A stretch of DNA of 64,000 nucleotides from Limnomonas spitsbergensis (Eukaryota; Chlorophyta; Chlorophyceae; Chlamydomonadales): NCBI GenBank assembly GCA_037349105.1, contig JAYJMM010000102.1, forward strand, positions 1,550,001 through 1,614,000. The letters are read 5' to 3'. The notes under the pieces are model-generated. The model was given only the letters and a program-made list of their open reading frames with translations, ran no database searches and had not been told where the DNA came from. Position 1 is the stretch's first letter. Every line of letters starts with the position of its first letter. Shown here piece by piece: positions 20,301 through 33,100 of the stretch. Both the position numbers and the translations under genes were made by a program.

Positions 20301-23120
20301 TGTTGCGCAATGGTAAGTTAAATTACCTGCTGCGCGACATAAAATTAAACTGAAATTTCGTTGCTGCGCAACCGTTAAAAAAAAATAAGCTGCGCGACGG
20401 AAAAAAAAAACTGTTTTTTCGGGGTGCGCGGAGTGTAAGTGGTTCCACGGTACTGACTGACTTTGTGCTTCACATTATAGGATCCAGATTCAGATATTCT
20501 ACATCTACTGACTGACCTTGTGCTTCAAGTTTTAGGATCCAGATTCAGATGTCCTACATCTACTGACTGACCTTGTCCTTCAAGGTTGAATCCAGATTCA
20601 GATTATCTGCATCTTCAGGTCTGCCTGTTAATGCCCGTTTCTCCCACCCCCGGGAGCATTCATATGCATTTGTTCAAATTTCTTGAAGCAGGGGGGGGAA
20701 TCTTTATTTCTGTTTCCTTCACAGGAATGAAGTTGTCCCTTGGATTTGGATGAATGCACCTGTTCCTTGGAGTCATTAATTCCCCAGCTCCCTGGATAGC
20801 AAGCCATTGCACGAGGTCCCTGGAAAGGGATCAACCCACCTGTTTTATTGACAGGACCCGTCATTGGATGCGTTACCTTGGAGTCGCGGCCACTGCAGTC
20901 AGGTGTACAAGGTAGGGAGATGGGGCCAGGTTGGGCAGTTGCAGTAAGATGTACACGTTGGGGCTATAGGGTCGGCTACCTTAATTATCCCCGGTATGGC
21001 CTCCCTCCCGCTGACATGTTTCCCCGCCCTCATCCTCACACGCTTGATTGCCCATGTTCAGGTCCTGGAAGCTGCCTTCCCTGTAGCAGGCCCTAGCGAG
21101 GCTGTAAGCACCTCCGGAACCGCCTCCCTCCTGCCGACGTGCGTAAGCATCGGCCTGGACGCGGTCATGCAGGCAGCAGTGGCGGCAGGTGGCGACGACG
21201 GCCCCGCTGCAGCGGACAGAAATGCATCAGTGGAGGAGTTCCTGCAGTCTGGCAGTCGTGAACGACAGGCGGCGCTGCTACGAGTAGAGGCCCAAGGTGG
21301 TAGCGGTGGTGGCGGCGGCGGCGGCAGCGGTCGGAGTGCAGCGTCAGAAGTAAGTGGCAGGAAGGCAACAGCACCTGGGGCTGACGTTGAGGTAGTGGTG
21401 ACCCCGGCTTCTTTGGCCTGCCGCTTGGTGAGGGTGCTCAGCTACCACGCTGGCAACAAGGCTGTCCTGCTAGGCTTGCTCGAGAGGCTGGTAGGAGGAG
21501 GAGGAGGTGGGGCAGCAGCTGGGAAGGGCCCAGGGTCCAGGGGCAGCAGCGACACCTCCATCAAGCGCAACGGCAGCAGCAAGGTGGCGGCGGCGGCCGG
21601 GCGCGCTGATAAGTTGGGTGCCGAGCGTCTGCTTCTGCTGGTGCGGGCGATGTATGAGGGTGACGTGGCGTCGTTGGTGTCCACGTGCTGCTCGCTGCTC
21701 ACGCCGGAGAGCAACTGCCCGTTGGAGGTCCGCTTGATGGCTATCTCAGGTCAGCTTTGTTGATTTAAAGTAAGGCATGCTTCCTTTTGTTGACAAGTTA
21801 GCTCCATATCTCAAACTAATTTCGTTTGCGGTATACAGGCAGCCAGATCAGCTCAGGTGTACAGCATGCGCGCGTCCACCCAAAAGGCCAGGCTGTGCGC
21901 CGTCATGACAAAGTTGTTTGTTGCTTTCAGATGTCCAGCTGTGGAGACTGAGGTGTTTGATGTTCCCACACATGCGTAGCTGTGGAAGCCGAAGTTGAGA
22001 CTGAGCTGGCGGAGCTGGGCCTGGATCAGGATGCAGCGCACGCAGCCATGTGGCCCCATGCAGCGCTCCAGGCACTCTTCTTCACCCTCACGCACGACCC
22101 GGTAAGAGGAGGCACGCACGATTCGGTAAAAAGAGGCACAGGCTGGCCACCTCGACACACACTGGTTGTTCATGAGCAATTGTGGGCCGTGGGCCTACAG
22201 GGAGGCAATGTGGGGGATACGCATGGCGGTGCCTCTGCTGCCCCTCGTTACTCCGTCATACCTTTTGTTTACGTGTAGGCGGTGCGCGTGAGGCGCTCAG
22301 CAGTGCGTCTGCTGTCGCTGGTGGCGCTGCCGCAGGGTGGAGCACAAGCTGAGGCGCTTTGTCGCGTCCTGCTGGTGAAGATGAGGGACAGGGATGCAGT
22401 GGTCAGCAGGTAGGGGGTAAGCTGGGCTTCCCTGATGCCTTTCCTTTCTTTCCACCATTTCCCTATTTCCCTTTACCTTGCTTTTCCCTTTTCCCTCGTG
22501 ATGGCCTCCCTTTCGTGCCCTCCCCCACCTGCAGTCGGGCCATGGGCCTGGTGCTGCAACTGCCGTCCGCCCTCCTGCACCGCTGCTGCTCCCGCCATGA
22601 ATGGGCCTTCATCGTGAGGGACGGCCTCCGGCACTTGGCAGGCCAGCCAATTGCAACGCCTGCAGAGAGAGGGAAGGCTGCTGCGTCCTCCGCTATGACT
22701 TATAGAGAGGGATCGGCAGGAGCGGGGCGAGGAGGGGCAGCTGCAGGCGATCGCGGCAACGGGCGGGCTGGAGGCGGTGGACGCGGAATCCCTGTGGCGG
22801 CCTCTCCTGCCTCTGCGGCTGCCTCAGCAGCGCCCAGCCGGCAGCCAGCAGATGACGGGTTTGCACACTTGTTCCAAGCCTTTTTTAAGCGTCTGGCGGT
22901 CAGTATCAAAGATGCAGCCACCGCATCAGCAGCAGCTGGGCGGCTTGTTGGCAGTGAGGGGGGACCGGGCGGCGAGGAGGACGGAGGCGGCGGCAGCGAC
23001 CTGCAGTCCTGCACATCGCACCCGCAACAGCTGCTGCTCAGCCTCGGCCTCGAGGAACAAACGTTGCGGAAAAGCCTCCTGAGGTTCAAGATGCTGAAGC
23101 AGCCTCAGGGCAAGGTCTAG
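17380..23120 (+). CDS. Multi-exon Ala/Gln-rich protein, HEAT-like, 5' end not found
   Basis: Exons with consistent GT-AG phases: 17380-18229 (donor weak), 18754-18996, 21062-21749, 21980-22101, 22279-22409, 22535-23120 (stop TAG). The last five join without a break to 590 codons; the first ends in phase 0 and may join directly. The protein is helical and low in Cys, with a Gln-rich stretch in exon 2 and Gly/Ser/Ala insertions in exons 3 and 6. The part from ELAELGLDQDAAHA through AVRVRRSAVRLLSLVALPQ, ALCRVLLVKMRDRDAV and AMGLVLQLPSALLHR has the paired-helix look of HEAT repeats, as in condensin or cohesion subunits, but I cannot name the family. The intron 18997-21061 contains a minisatellite with an inserted MITE. 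The 5' exon(s) are not identified. Confidence 0.55.
19555..20625 (+). repeat. Degenerate minisatellite, split by a MITE
   Basis: Imperfect units of about 55-60 bases built on TGCTTCAAGGTTTGGGATCC, CAGATTCAGATGTTCTGCAT and ACTGACTGACC. Units run from 19555 to 19847 and from 20451 to about 20625. The gap is a precisely inserted element. The repeat lies inside an intron of the HEAT-like gene. Confidence 0.8.
19848..20450. mobile_element. 603-bp MITE with TA target duplication
   Basis: The element begins CCGTAGAACCACTTTGACTC and its other end, reversed, begins CCGTGGAACCACTTACACTC: inverted ends of about 22 bp. TA flanks both sides (19846-19847, 20451-20452), and removing the element plus one TA restores the repeat unit CTACATCTACTGACTGACC. 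The inside has no gene but repeats GCTGCGCGGA, GGGTGCGCGGA and similar short words about nine times, between A/T-rich stretches. TA duplication suits a Tc1/mariner-type transposase acting in trans. Confidence 0.8.
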
Positions 23121-23151
23121 CTAGAGCATTCAATCCGTATTTCAGTTTATT

Positions 23152-23186
23152 CGGCAGAGCCCCCCCGGGCGGCCGAAGGTCGCGGG
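23152..23186 (+). repeat. Single terminus matching the 15979 foldback
   Basis: CGGCAGAGCCCCCCCGGGC and the following CGGCCGAAGGTCGCGGG are identical to the left end of the foldback at 15979. Here no matching right end follows at once. It could be the left end of a larger element that includes copy 2, or a solo fragment. Confidence 0.6.
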
Positions 23187-23390
23187 GGCGAAGCCCCTGG
23201 AGTCACCGGGGAGTCACTCCGTATCCGTCAGTGTGGTCTGTTGGTCCTTCTTGGGTTCCTGTCGTGTGTTGCTTTGCTTCAGCCGGGTTAAGGGTTCGGT
23301 GGTGCGAGCGGCGGTCCTAGTTGTGAAGCCCCCCCGAAATAAAGTAAATCTTTCTGACTGCTGTGTTCTCCCCCTATAATAAGATGTGTT

Positions 23391-24577
23391 GCGTCTTTCC
23401 TCTGGCAATGCACATCGCGGATTATGTTGCCTGTGGCCTATGTGCCCGTCCTCCTCACGATGCAATACAGGCTTGAGCAAATCGAATATAATGAATTGAT
23501 GAGCAACACGGAGGACTTGCTATCCTGGTCGACGAGGAAGCCCATCTCTATCAGCACAAGCGTCAGCTCGATAGAATCCTCTTCGATTCAAATGGTGCCT
23601 ACGATGGATTTTTCTTTGTGAATCCGGCGGACGCACTGATTCAACATTGGGAGGACAAAACTGGCCCCTACAGCAGGGACAAGCAGCTCGTTCCCCCCCT
23701 CACGAGGTAAGCTGAAAATAGACAGCAACAGTAGTGAGTGATGTTTGCCCCACATGTCTGACTGATTGGGGTTGTTCTCCTGAACAGCGCTCTCCTATGC
23801 ATGACCTGGTTTTCCGGTCTGGCCAAAGTACCGTATGTTCTTAAAGTACATGATTGGGGCTAAAAGACAGCGGATGTGTGGAGCTGTGACTCACATCGGT
23901 CGTGCTGTTGTAGCACGAGGGATATTTGCCCCAGCCCCAGCCCCAGCTTGCGCATGGCAGATGTAGGAAGTCCCCAGATTTTAGGATTGTGTGCGATTTA
24001 CAGCAGCACCCTGTGCATCACCTCCCCTGAATTGGCTCAACACATGGAAGTGCCAGCCTTTGGCTTCAGCGTGCGGCTGCCATGTGACTGTCTGAGGCCC
24101 TTTAACGCTAATCCCCAGATTCCCCTGAATGCAGGCTCGCCATCTCATCCCCCATCCGAGGTTCGTTGCCAAAGCAGTAACTGCCAGGAAGTCAGCGGCG
24201 ACGGAGAAGTGGAGGGATGCTCCGAGGGACACTTGGTAGAACAGCTTCCCGACCAGCCCGAGGCGTCCTATTCCTCGTCTTTGCATGCTTGGGGGCATAG
24301 GTGCTATGCAGTGAAAGACAGCGCATTCGGCAGCATGGCTGGGTGTAGGGGAACGGAGCAGCGACCTGGACAGCCCCGAGGCAGCGCCTGCTCGCACCCT
24401 CCCTGGCCCGATCGGGTGGGTGATGACAGCCCAGCTGCTGCTCCTGCACGTCGGCTCTCTGGGAGTGACTGGGGCCAACTCAAAGATGAGGGATGGGGGG
24501 TGCTTTGCATTGCCAAAAACTGGTGGACTTGCGCAATTGGCGACAACATGAACTACAGTACCGTTACGGGCGTATAG
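23391..24577 (+). pseudogene. Coding stretches of the unknown element, copy 2
   Basis: Exon-like segment 1 (to about 23706) encodes RLEQIEYNELMSNTEDLL, then, after a deletion relative to copy 1, a segment with LYQHKRQLDRIL and YDGFFFVNPADALI, ending at a splice-donor-like GTAAGC. Segment 2 (about 23876-24577) carries SPELAQHMEVPAFGF and the acidic EVSGDGEVEG block and ends DNMNYSTVTGV. Frame changes within segment 1 mean that the copy is probably not functional. No domain is recognised. Confidence 0.4.
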
Positions 24578-25110
24578 GAACCATCATCTCTCGGTAGTTG
24601 CATCTTTATTTACTCGCCTCTCACCATCAGCATGCTCTATCTCACCGACTCGTAATCAACAGCTGTGTCTCACCTTGGCCTTTCTCTTGACAACATTTAT
24701 TTCGCCCTCAATTATCATTTGGCTTGCAAAAGTGGACAGAGGTGCACCCAGCTAGCTTCCTTTCACCTTCTGCAACGCTGTTTGACCTGTTGTCGAGCCA
24801 CTCGAGCAACCCAACGATCCGAAAAGCCTCTGTTGAGAAACTAGGCTCCATATACCAGCGCCTAGCTATGTTGTGACTGGATGCCGGCCGGCCCTTGCAA
24901 TACTCCATGAGCATGTCTAGCAAGGCAGGGATTGGTCAAACTCCAAACTGCTTCCGACTGCGCTGGCGAATACCCCGCTGTTTACGTTTTACATGATGGG
25001 TGATTGGGTGCCTTAACAATGGATGGAGGAAAGGCCCTGTTCTTCAGGGATTGTTCTTGTGGAGTACTTCCCTACGGCACCAGTGGACACATTACCGGTT
25101 TGAGCTGTGG

Positions 25111-25358
25111 CAAGGGGCCTGTCACTAGGGGGGTCGGACTAGGCCCCCGACACACCCTGGCCTATAATGCAACCCCGTGGTTGGCGCCTCAGCCCACGGA
25201 AGAATTGACTGGCGTCCAGAACTTAAGCCATTGAATACAAAATGGAACATCGCTTTTTTTCCTGGTCGATTCTTCGCTGGGCAAAGGCGCCAACCGGGCA
25301 CTGCAAGCCCCTGTTTGGGGAACTAGGCCGACCCCCCTCACTATTGACAGCCCCCTTG
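25111..25358. mobile_element. 248-bp MITE, CTGTGG target duplication
   Basis: Ends are inverted: CAAGGGGCCTGTCACTAGGG at the left and, reversed, CAAGGGGGCTGTCAATAGTG at the right, both leading into GGGGGGTCGG. CTGTGG flanks both sides (25105-25110 and 25359-25364). Copy 1 has a single CTGTGG at 5639-5644, that is, the empty site. No coding capacity. Confidence 0.85.
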
Positions 25359-26313
25359 CTGTGGCCAGGTTCTTCACAACTGAAAAATACATTGGCCAGG
25401 CAGAGGAGGCTATGTAAGCACATGGCATCTGCTCCGCAATTCTTCTCGCATGCCAACGCAGGACCCGGCAGATTTCCAGTCCCAACTAAATGTTTACGAG
25501 CACAGCGCACTACTCCAATGAATTCACAAGTTGTCGTAAGGCAGGGAGCTCCCACAGCGCCCTACGGCAGTGTAAATAGTTTATTCCGTTCCCTACTGGC
25601 TAAACATGGCTGCGATTATGTGCACTTATACGTGGGGCCAGCACCTGGCGCATGCAGTATACTATTTCATCCCGTCTTGAAGATGCCTGGATGAGAGCTG
25701 GAAAAGGCCTCCTCGCACCCTAAAGAAGGCATGGCCAAAGGGGCAGCTGCCCAATGGTTGCCTGGTAGGTAGCCAGAAACAGGTACCGGTAGACCTCATT
25801 CATTATATCACATTTCTTATTTCATACTACCGGTATGCTACCCTGGCCTGTACAGAAACTGCAGAGCAATTTAAGCCTCTTGATACAAGCCTGCGCCTCC
25901 TTGGCTCCTTAATAGACCTCTAGCTGTGGCCCAAGACCGGTACCGACTGAGGACAACGCCTCTGTCCTTCCCAGCTGTCTGACTTGCCGTGACGGGAGAA
26001 GGGGGGGGAGAGGGAGATATGATCACTGGAGGGGGGGTAGAGGGATGCAGAAGGGGGCATGAACGAAGAAGGGGGGCCGATAGAGGGGGGCATGTCCACT
26101 GCATGGAGGGGGAGCTGAGTAGGCACAGGGGGCTGAGGGGGCATGCCCACCAAAGGGGGGACAGTGGGGGGCATGACGAATGTGAGAAGGTGCGTGCGAG
26201 CTGGTCATATACTCATGTGCAAAGGCGAGGTTGTGTGTGGGAAGCAACATGTGAGGGATGTACTTAACGGTCATCTCAGGTCAAAGTCCTCAGAGGTGCG
26301 GGTCTCCTCCAAG

Positions 26314-26705
26314 TGACTCTGCTGATGGCAGGGGGCAGGCAAAGGTGGCATGAACTGCAGGATGCTTAAGAGGAATGTGCAGTGCTGATGGCGGGGGGCA
26401 TGCGAAGGTGGACGTGAGCTGCATGATGCTGTAGAGGAACGTGCAGTTCACGTCTGTGCTGATGGCGGGGGGCATGCAAAAGTGGGCGTGAACTGCAGGA
26501 TGCTATATAGGAATGTGCAGTTCACGTCTGTGCTGATGGCGGGGGGCAGCCAAAGGTGGGCGTGATCTGCAGGATGATAAAGAGGAATGTGCTGTTCACG
26601 TCTGTGCTGATGGCGGGGGACAGTCAAAGGTGGGCGTGAACTGCATGATGCTAAAGAAGAATGTGCAGTTCACGTCTGTGCTGATGGCGGGGGGCAGGTA
26701 AAGGT
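26314..26705 (+). repeat. Minisatellite of about 60-75 bp
   Basis: Five to six units with GTGCTGATGGCGGGGGGCAG, AAAGGTGGGCGTGAACTGCA and GGAATGTGCAGTTCACGTCT, directly following the right end of mobile element copy 2. The first units are shorter and more divergent than the last. Confidence 0.85.
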
Positions 26706-27169
26706 GTTACGCACCCTAGCAAGCTAACGTTGCCCGCGGCCCGCGCCCGTATCTGTACGTCGCGTCATGGCCTGACGTTGATCGGCGGGTGGCAAGGCCG
26801 GGCGATGATTGGCGAGTCGCTGGCGTGAATGCTTGGCGTCGGTTGGCCTGTCACGTCAGGCGGAAGATGAAAGAGAGTGCACGAGCGACTATCGCATGCA
26901 AGGATGGTAGAGAGAAAAAGAGATGTTGATTGTGCTTATAAGGGTGCGCTGGATAGTTTCGTGCGTCACGCACCCGCGTGTTGACTCGACTGTTTCACAC
27001 TGCACGCACAGGAAGTTGAAGATGTCCGGGCGCTCAAACCTTTGCTACACGACTACGCAACAGTTCCAGCATGTTGAGAGTTCTTGGAAATTGTAAATTT
27101 AATTTAATCAAGTTTGCTGTTTGCTCGTGTTATTTCCGTCATTTTCGACGGTAAAAGCACCGGTACGGT
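26706..27169. other. Upstream region of the membrane-protein gene
   Basis: No gene is recognised. A TTACGCACCC motif at 26707 recurs reversed or direct (GTGCGTCACGCACCC at about 26961). Promoter and 5' UTR of the gene starting at 27170 should be here, but no core element can be named with confidence. Confidence 0.35.
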
Positions 27170-30100
27170 ATGTCCAAACACACAGCAGCGCTACTCGTCG
27201 TCGCGGCTCTGAGCTTTCTATCATCCATAACAACGAGCTACAGCGCTGTACAGCCATGGGCTACGGCACGTAAATTTATGGAATACAGTAGTCGCGAAGT
27301 CTCCATGAGACATAGGACCTTGCTGCAACTCGGGACCTACCCGCAGCTACCGCCGGTGAACCCGCCTAAACCGCCCAGCATGCCTGTTCCGCCATACCTG
27401 CCATGTGAGTGCACTCCTTAGATGGGCAGTGGGCACCGTGTAATCACTCGTTCATAATCCTGTGATATTGTGAACCAGCCTTGGACCAAAAAGTGTGGCC
27501 CGCAGATGCCCCTAGCTACCGTTGCCCATGGCCATTGCCCATGCCCCATGCCCTTCATTATGCATTGCCATTGCCCCATGCCCCTGCCGTTGCCCATTGC
27601 CCACGCAGTGCCTCCCGCTCCGCCCAGATTGCCGAGGGCACCCAGACCACCCAGGCCACCCATGTGAGCGCAATTGATGCGCTCTTTCGAGACTTGAGTT
27701 CATAAATACAACCTAACAATGAAGCACGCATTGTCTTCGGCACTGTCTGATCAAACGAGCTCACAGAGCATGGCAAGATTGACTGCACAAGTTTATGGAA
27801 CTCATGCTCGTGTATGTGCCAGGTTGAAAACAGATATTTTTATGTGTGTGGGGGGGGATATTAAGGGATGTCAAGGACATGAGCGCCCTCATTTGCGCCC
27901 TGAACGATAAAAAAACTTGCACGTCACCGGCATGCATGCCCTGACAGAATGATGACACACTCGTCTGAACATTGCTTCACCTCACGGGTGGTCACACAAA
28001 AATATAGAAATTTATCCTGTCTAGGGTCCATATCAAATTTCAGTAATCCTACAGAATGCTGGGCTCCTCCATGCCACAGGTCCAGTGTTAGTTGGGTTTT
28101 GAAACCATGAAAGGGACTTGGTGGTGACTTCAGGTCATCTGCGTTATACAGTAAATAAATAAATAAAATCTAAAATTCGAACCGTACCATTCTGGAGACA
28201 CCGTAAAGCGGCCAACCGTGACAACCGACATTGCCCTACCCTGTGCAGGTCTCCCATGCAGCCCATGCCACCGGCACCCCCTTGGCCTCCCATACCACCA
28301 AGACCCCCGCCGGCGCCGCCATCCCCACCGAGAACACCACGTCAGTATCCCTACCCTCACTCCTTGCCTCGCAGAACCTTGCTATGCCATGCAGAACCTT
28401 GCCATGCCATGCGAGCATGCCAGAGTCTTGCCATGCCATGTTTTGCCGTGGCTACAAAAATGCCATACGGTTTGAATATGTGATTTGGTTAGTCAAAAAG
28501 CTGCGAATGCTAATTATTACAATATCCCACTTAGTTCCAACACAAATCGTTTTTCTAGGTATGCTGTTCATGTAGCTTGAAAAATAGCGCATCGACCCCT
28601 ACCGGTAATAGTATGGGATTCTTTTAGTGGGCGGGGCCAAACCCATGTAGCTCGCCAGGAAGACCTCATCTGTCTGATCATTCCAGAGCCAGTCTTGATG
28701 CCAGAGGCAAGGATGAGCTTTTTTCCACTGCTGGCAACAGACGAATAGGAAGCGCCTCCTTCCCGATTGCCCATGCCCATGACCGACAGCTGCCTGTAAG
28801 GGTTCATGACCTAGAGCATCCTGTTAGGGTTTAAAGCTGGAAGCACCTAGTAAGGGTTTTTGACCAGGAGCACCCAGTTAGGGTTTATGAGCGGGAGCAC
28901 CCAGTTACGGTTTAATGCTGGAAGCACCTAGTACGGGTTTTTGACCAGGAGCACCCAGTTAGGATTTATGACCAGGAGCACCCAGTTACGGTTTATGACC
29001 GGGAGCACCCAGTTACGGTTTATGACCGGGAGCACCCAGTTAGGATTTATGACCGGGAGCACTCAGTTAGGGTTTTTGACCAGGAGCTCCCAGTTAGGGT
29101 TTATAACCGGGGGAACACTCTGTTAGAGTTTTTGACCGGGAGCACCCAGTTAGGGTTTATGACCAGAAGCACCCAGTTAGGGTTTATGAACAGGAGCACC
29201 CAGTTAGGGTTTATGAACAGGAGCACCCAGTCAGGGTTTATGACCAGGAGCACCCAGTTAGGGTTTATGACCGGGAGCACCCAGTAAGGGGTTTATGACC
29301 AGGAGCACCCAGTTAGGGTTTATGACCGGGAGCACCCAGTTAGGGTTTATGACCGGGAGCACCCAGTTAGGGTTTATGGCCGGGAGCACCCAGTCAGGGT
29401 TTATGACCAGGAGCACCCAGTTAGGGTTTATGACCGGGAAGGTACCCTGTTAGGCTTATATAGTTATATCTGACGGGCACCTTGTTGAGAGACCTTTTCA
29501 GGTTAGTGCTATGTCCGTACATTTGAGCGCTCTGCCACTTACCGCAGACGAACTGACGACTGCCTTGCGTGTGTGCAGCCCGACCCCCAAGGCCCTTCTC
29601 ACCGCCGCAGCCTCCATCCCCCCCGCCCATGCCACGGCCACCGCGGCCGCCGATGCCTTTCAGGTAACTGACCAGGGTCGGGCTCTGAAACCATCAAAGG
29701 GACTCAGGTGTTACGAAAGAAAGCCAGTCACACAGTAAACAATAAAATTCCCAATGAAGAGCAATAAAATTCGTGTGACACATATGAATTCATTTACACC
29801 GTAGTGAGGCTCATAGCCAAGGCTACCAACACTTCCAGGTGGAATACACAGGAGGCAAGGGCACGGGGTTGGGTATCAGGTTCAGGGTTTACCCCGGGGG
29901 GGGGCAGGGGGCAGGGGAATATGGATATCTATCAGGTTCAGGGTTTAACCCAGGGGGGGGCAGGGGGCAGGGGAATATGGATATCTATCAGGTTCAGGGT
30001 TTAACCCAGGGGGGGGCAGGGGGCAGGGGAATATGGATATCTATCAGGTTCAGGGTTTACCCCAGGGGGGGGCAGGGGAATATGGATATCTATCAGGTTC

Positions 30101-33100
30101 AGGGTTTACCCCAGGGGGGGGCAGGGGAATATGGATATCTATCAGGTTCAGGGTTTACCCCAGGGGGGGGCAGGGGAATATGGATATCTATCAGGTTCAG
30201 GGTTTACCCCAGGGGGGGGGGCAGGGGAATATGGATATCTATCAGGTTCAGGGTTTACCCCAGGGATGGCAGGGGAATATGGATATCTATCAGGTTCAGG
30301 GTTTACCCCAGGGGGGGGCAGGGGAATATGGATATCTATCAGGTTCAGGGTTTAACCCAGGGGGGGGCAGGGGAATATGGATATCTATCAGGTTCAGGGT
30401 TTAACCCAGGGGGGGGGCAGGGGAATATGGATATCTATCAGGTTCAGGGTTTACCCCAGGGGGGGGGGGCAGGGGAATATGGATATCTATCAGGTTCAGG
30501 GTTTACCCCAGGGGGGGGGGCAGGGGAATATGGATATCTATCAGGTTCAGGGTTTACCCCAGGGGGGGGGCAGGGGAATATGGATATCTATCAGGTTCAG
30601 GGTTTACCCCAGGGGGGGGGGGGGCAAGGGAATATGGATATCTATCAGGTTCAGGGTTTACCCCAGGGGGGGGCAGGGGGCAGGGGAATATGGATACCTA
30701 TCAGGTTCGGGGTTTACCCCAGGGGGGGCAGGGGAATATGGATATCTATCAGGTTCAGGGTTTACCCCAGGGGGGGCAGGGGGCAGGGGAATATGGATAC
30801 CTATCAGGTTCAGGGTTTACCCCAGGGGGGGGCAGGGGAATATGGATATCTATCAGGTTCAGGGTTTACCCCAGGGGGGGGCAGGGGAATATGGATATCT
30901 ATCAGGTTCAGGGTTTACCCCAGGGGGGGCAGGGGGCAGGGGAATATGGATATCTATCAGGTTCAGGGTTTACCCCAGGGGGGGGCAGGGGAATATGGAT
31001 ATCTATCAGGTTCAGGGTTTACCCCAGGGGGGGGGGGGGCAGGGGAATATGGATATCTATCAGGTTCAGGGTTAACCCCAGGGGGGGGCAGGGGAATATG
31101 GATATCTATCAGGTTCAGGGTTTACCCCAGGGGGGGGCAGGGGAATATGGATATCTATCAGGTTCAGGGTTTACCCCAGGGGGGGCAGGGGGCAGGGGAA
31201 TATGGATATCTATCAGGTGCAGGGTTTACCCCAGGGGGGGGCAGGGGAATATGGATATCTATCAGGTTCAGGGTTTACCCCAGGGGGGGCAGGGGGCAGG
31301 GGAATATGGATATCTATCAGGTTCAGGGTTAACCCCAGGGGGGGGCAGGGGAATATGGATATCTATCAGGTTCAGGGTTTAACCCAGGGGGGGGCAGGGG
31401 GCAGGGGAATATGGATACCTATCAGGTTCAGGGTTTACCCCAGGGGGGGGCAGGGGAATATGGATATCTATCAGGTTCAGGGTTTACCCCAGGGGGGGCA
31501 GGGGGCAGGGGAATATGGATACCTATCAGGTTCAGGGTTTACCCCAGGGGGGGGGCAGGGGAATATGGATATCTATAAGGTTCAGGGTTTACCCCAGGGG
31601 GGGGCAGGGGAATATGGATATCTATCAGGTTCAGGGTTTAACCCAGGGGGGGGCAGGGGAATATGGATATCTATCAGGTGCAGGGTTTACCCCAGGGGGG
31701 GGGGCAGGGGAATATGGATATCTATCAGGTTCAGGGTTTACCCCAGGGGGGGGCAGGGGAATATTGATATCTATCAGGTTCAGGGTTTACCCCAGGGGGG
31801 GGCAGGGGAATATGGATATCTATCAGGTTCAGGGTTTAACCCAGGGGGGGGCAGGGGAATATGGATATCTATCAGGTTCAGGGTTTAACCCAGGGGGGGG
31901 CAGGGGAATATGGATATCTATCAGGTTCAGGGTTTAACCCAGGGGGGGGGCAGGGGAATATGGATATCTATCAGGTTCAGGGTTTAACCCAGGGGGGGGG
32001 CAGGGGGCAGGGGAATATGGATATCTATCAGGTTCAGGGTTTACCCCAGGGGGGGGCAGGGGAATATGGATATCTATCAGGTTCAGGGTTTACCCCAGGG
32101 GGGGCAGGGGAATATGGATACCTATCAGGTTCAGGGTTTACCCCAGGGGGGGGGCAGGGGAATATGGATATCTATCAGGTTCAGGGTTTGCCCCAGGGGG
32201 GGGGGGAGCAGGGGAATGTGGATATCTATCAGGTTCAGGGTTTGCCCCAGGGGGGGGCAGGGGAATATGGATATCTATCAGGTTCAGGGTTAACCCCAGG
32301 GGGGGGGGGAGCAGGGGAATGTGGATATCTATCAGGTTCAGGGTTTGCCCCAGGGGGGGGCAGGGGAATATGGATATCTATCAGGTTCAGGGTTTACCCC
32401 AGGGGGGGGCAGGGGAATATGGATATCTATCAGGTTCAGGGTTTAACCCAGGGGGGGGCAGGGGAATATGGATATCTATCAGGTGCAGGGTTTACCCCAG
32501 GGGGGGGCAGGGGAATATGGATATCTATCAGGTTCAGGGTTTACCCCAGGGGGGGGCAGGGGAATATGGATATCTATCAGGTCTAGGGTTAACCCCAGGG
32601 GGGGGCAGGGGAATATGGATATCTATCAGGTTCAGGGTTTAACCCAGGGGGGGGCAGGGGAATATGGATATCTATCAGGTTCAGGGTTTGCCCCAGGGGG
32701 GGGCAGGGGAATATGGATATCTATCAGGTTCAGGGTTAACCCCAGGGGAGGGGGGGGCAGGCACAGGGATGTGGAAATCTAGATTCAGGAGGCAAGGGCA
32801 CTAGGTTTAAGTTTAGGGTTTAGGGTCAGGGCGTACCCTAGACGAGATAGGGGGCACAGGGTCATGCCACCTTTTAGATAGAAGACTGAAGCAGGGGTCA
32901 AGGGCACAGGGTTCAGGATCTGGGTTCATGGCTAACCCTAGGGGGGTTAGGGTTTAACCCAGGATGAAACCTTAGCACAGACCTGTGAAGTTTTTTGTGA
33001 AGTTTTTACAGTCCAACAGAGCATCACACTTGATGCATGGGACATGTGCCCGTAAACCGGTACAGGCACTTGATACACTAGGACAGAAAGCGAAAACCAG

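Larger units (their letters stand above)
23385..26313 (+). mobile_element. Mobile element copy 2 (contains a MITE; keeps the empty site)
   Basis: Matches copy 1 from GCGTCTTTCCTCTGGCAATG (about 23391) to CTCCTCCAAG (about 26313), without the 4.36-kb insertion at CTCG (25712-25715). It lacks a block of about 260 bases present in copy 1 at 4791-5052 and has a 248-bp MITE at 25111-25358. Its reading frame at about 23540-23709 is intact where copy 1 has a stop, continuing NPADALIQHWEDKTGPY to a GTAAG donor at about 23707. Function and class of the element are unknown. Confidence 0.75.

Noticed and set aside
28800..29455. CRISPR-like regular repeats
   Set aside because: Units are contiguous with no unique spacers, and the DNA is eukaryotic with introns; this and the other arrays are minisatellites.
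29839..31332. A 497-codon open frame on the plus strand (and several others to 32782)
   Set aside because: It is a translation of the 48-56-bp minisatellite; all three frames are free of stops, and the array lies within intron 4 of a well-phased gene.
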